A DNA stretch of 5,624 bases, from positions 1-5,624 of the forward strand of contig CAIYOB010001579.1 of the NCBI GenBank assembly GCA_903927685.1. The letters are read 5' to 3'. The notes below the pieces were generated by a model. The model saw only the letters and a program-made list of their open reading frames with translations. It did not search any database and was not told the origin of the DNA. Source of the DNA: an uncultured Planctomycetaceae bacterium (GTDB taxonomy: Bacteria > Planctomycetota > Planctomycetia > Pirellulales > Pirellulaceae). Position numbers and translations under genes: made by a program. The stretch's first letter is position 1, and each line of letters begins with the position of its first letter. Below, piece by piece: positions 4,846-5,624 of this stretch.

Positions 4846-5624
4846 TTACAGAATGAACTTGCTCAGCTCTTCGTCCTCGGTCACATCCTCCAACCGCTCT
4901 CGGACGTAGTCGGCGTCGATGACCACGCGGCTCGATTTCCGGTCCGGCGCCTCGAAGCTCAGCTCTTCCAGCACCCGTTCCATGATCGTGTACAGCCGGC
5001 GGGCGCCGATATTCTGCGTCGCTTGATTGACCTTGTACGCGTACGCGGCCAGGGCATCGATGGCGTCGTCCGTAAAGGACAGCGTAACCCCTTCCGTGTC
5101 CATCAGTGCCGCGTACTGCTTGGTCAGTGAATTCTGCGGCTCGGTCAGGATGCGGACGAAATCCTCCTTGGTCAAAGCGTTCAGTTCGACCCGGATTGGG
5201 AAGCGGCCCTGCAGTTCGGGCATCAGGTCGCTGGGTTTGGCGCGATGAAAGGCGCCGGCGGCGACGAACAGCACGTGGTCGGTCCGGACGTAGCCGTAGC
5301 GGGTCTGGATCGTGGTGCCTTCGACGATCGGCAGCAAATCGCGCTGGACGCCCTGCCGGGACACGTCGGCCCCGCGGCTGTCGCTGGCGACGACCTTGTC
5401 CAACTCGTCGACGAAAATGATCCCCATGTTCTCGGCCAACTCGATCGCGGCGGCGTTGATCTTCTCGGGATCCAGCAGGGCCTCGCATTCCTGTTCGAAC
5501 ATCACCGCGCGGGCTTGGGCGACGGTCATCTCGCGGCGGGACGTCGAGCGGGGCAGGATCTTCTCGAACATGCCCTGTAGGTCCATGTCCATCTGCTCCA
5601 AGCCCAGGCTCCCGACCATGATCG
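4846..5624 (-). CDS. hslU: HslU (ClpY), ATPase subunit of the HslUV protease, N-terminus beyond the window
   Basis: About 258 C-terminal residues are visible. The frame is still open at the right edge, so the ATG at 5617-5619 is internal. HslU unfolds cytoplasmic proteins and feeds them to the HslV peptidase. Numbering from that internal Met, GIIFVDELDK (66-75) is Walker B, followed by ADVSRQGVQRDLLPIVEG (84-101), TDHVLFVAAGAF (113-124, sensor-1 region), KPSDLMPELQGRFPIRVEL (128-146, with the conserved arginine region) and NIGARRL (203-209, sensor 2). The C-terminus EELSKFIL matches the conserved HslU tail that docks into HslV and activates it. The usual family length is roughly 440-460 residues, so about 180 residues, including Walker A, lie outside. 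SRQG replaces the SREG of many homologues. No hslV is visible; in many bacteria it lies directly upstream of hslU, here beyond the right edge. Confidence 0.96.
   Translation of the reverse strand, partial: IMVGSLGLEQMDMDLQGMFEKILPRSTSRREMTVAQARAVMFEQECEALLDPEKINAAAIELAENMGIIFVDELDKVVASDSRGADVSRQGVQRDLLPIVEGTTIQTRYGYVRTDHVLFVAAGAFHRAKPSDLMPELQGRFPIRVELNALTKEDFVRILTEPQNSLTKQYAALMDTEGVTLSFTDDAIDALAAYAYKVNQATQNIGARRLYTIMERVLEELSFEAPDRKSSRVVIDADYVRERLEDVTEDEELSKFIL

Noticed and set aside
4706..5488. A 260-codon minus-strand open frame overlapping hslU in another frame
   Set aside because: It is extremely Arg-rich and includes translated repeat sequence; the overlapping frame is unmistakable HslU.

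Overview
The window looks like chromosomal DNA from a high-GC planctomycete, probably Pirellulales-like. This rests on three things: a Tat-exported GH109-type Gfo/Idh/MocA protein, a BBP2-type outer-membrane porin with an Ala/Pro-rich N-terminal extension, and an intergenic palindrome family whose translation reads 'GVPGVECSEPP', which I associate with planctomycete genomes. The assignment comes from protein character and memory of these families, not from a search.

Layout, left to right. (1) 1-850, minus strand: a GTG-started lipoprotein with an HExxH...E zinc-peptidase signature (gluzincin, DUF1570/peptidase-MA-like). Its C-terminus runs off the left edge, and it carries three perfect 18-bp tandem repeats. 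(2) 851-1301: a divergent intergenic region holding a split copy of the palindromic repeat. The two halves are separated by about 160 bp that contain a strong hairpin built from hexamers with a GTAC core. (3) 1302-2675, plus strand: a GH109-like oxidoreductase-fold glycosidase with a twin-arginine signal. (4) 2676-3137: a second, intact repeat copy, then a 59-codon open stretch on the minus strand that may be the tail of a decayed gene, then the leader of the next gene. (5) 3138-4709, plus strand: a BBP2/OmpL-like beta-barrel porin with a Sec signal peptide. (6) 4710-4845: a third repeat copy between convergent genes. (7) 4846-5624, minus strand: the C-terminal part of HslU (ClpY), the ATPase of the HslUV protease. 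Its N-terminus, including Walker A, lies beyond the right edge.

The genes do not form an operon: adjacent genes differ in strand or are separated by repeat-filled spacers. Three encode envelope or exported proteins (lipoprotein peptidase, Tat-exported glycosidase, porin) and one a cytoplasmic protease subunit. I see no tRNA, rRNA, CRISPR array, transposase or phage gene, and no convincing new multi-gene system. The most interesting material is non-coding: the three-copy nested palindrome, its placement at gene 3' ends, the copy that appears interrupted by the GTAC hairpin, and the possible gene remnant beside the middle copy.
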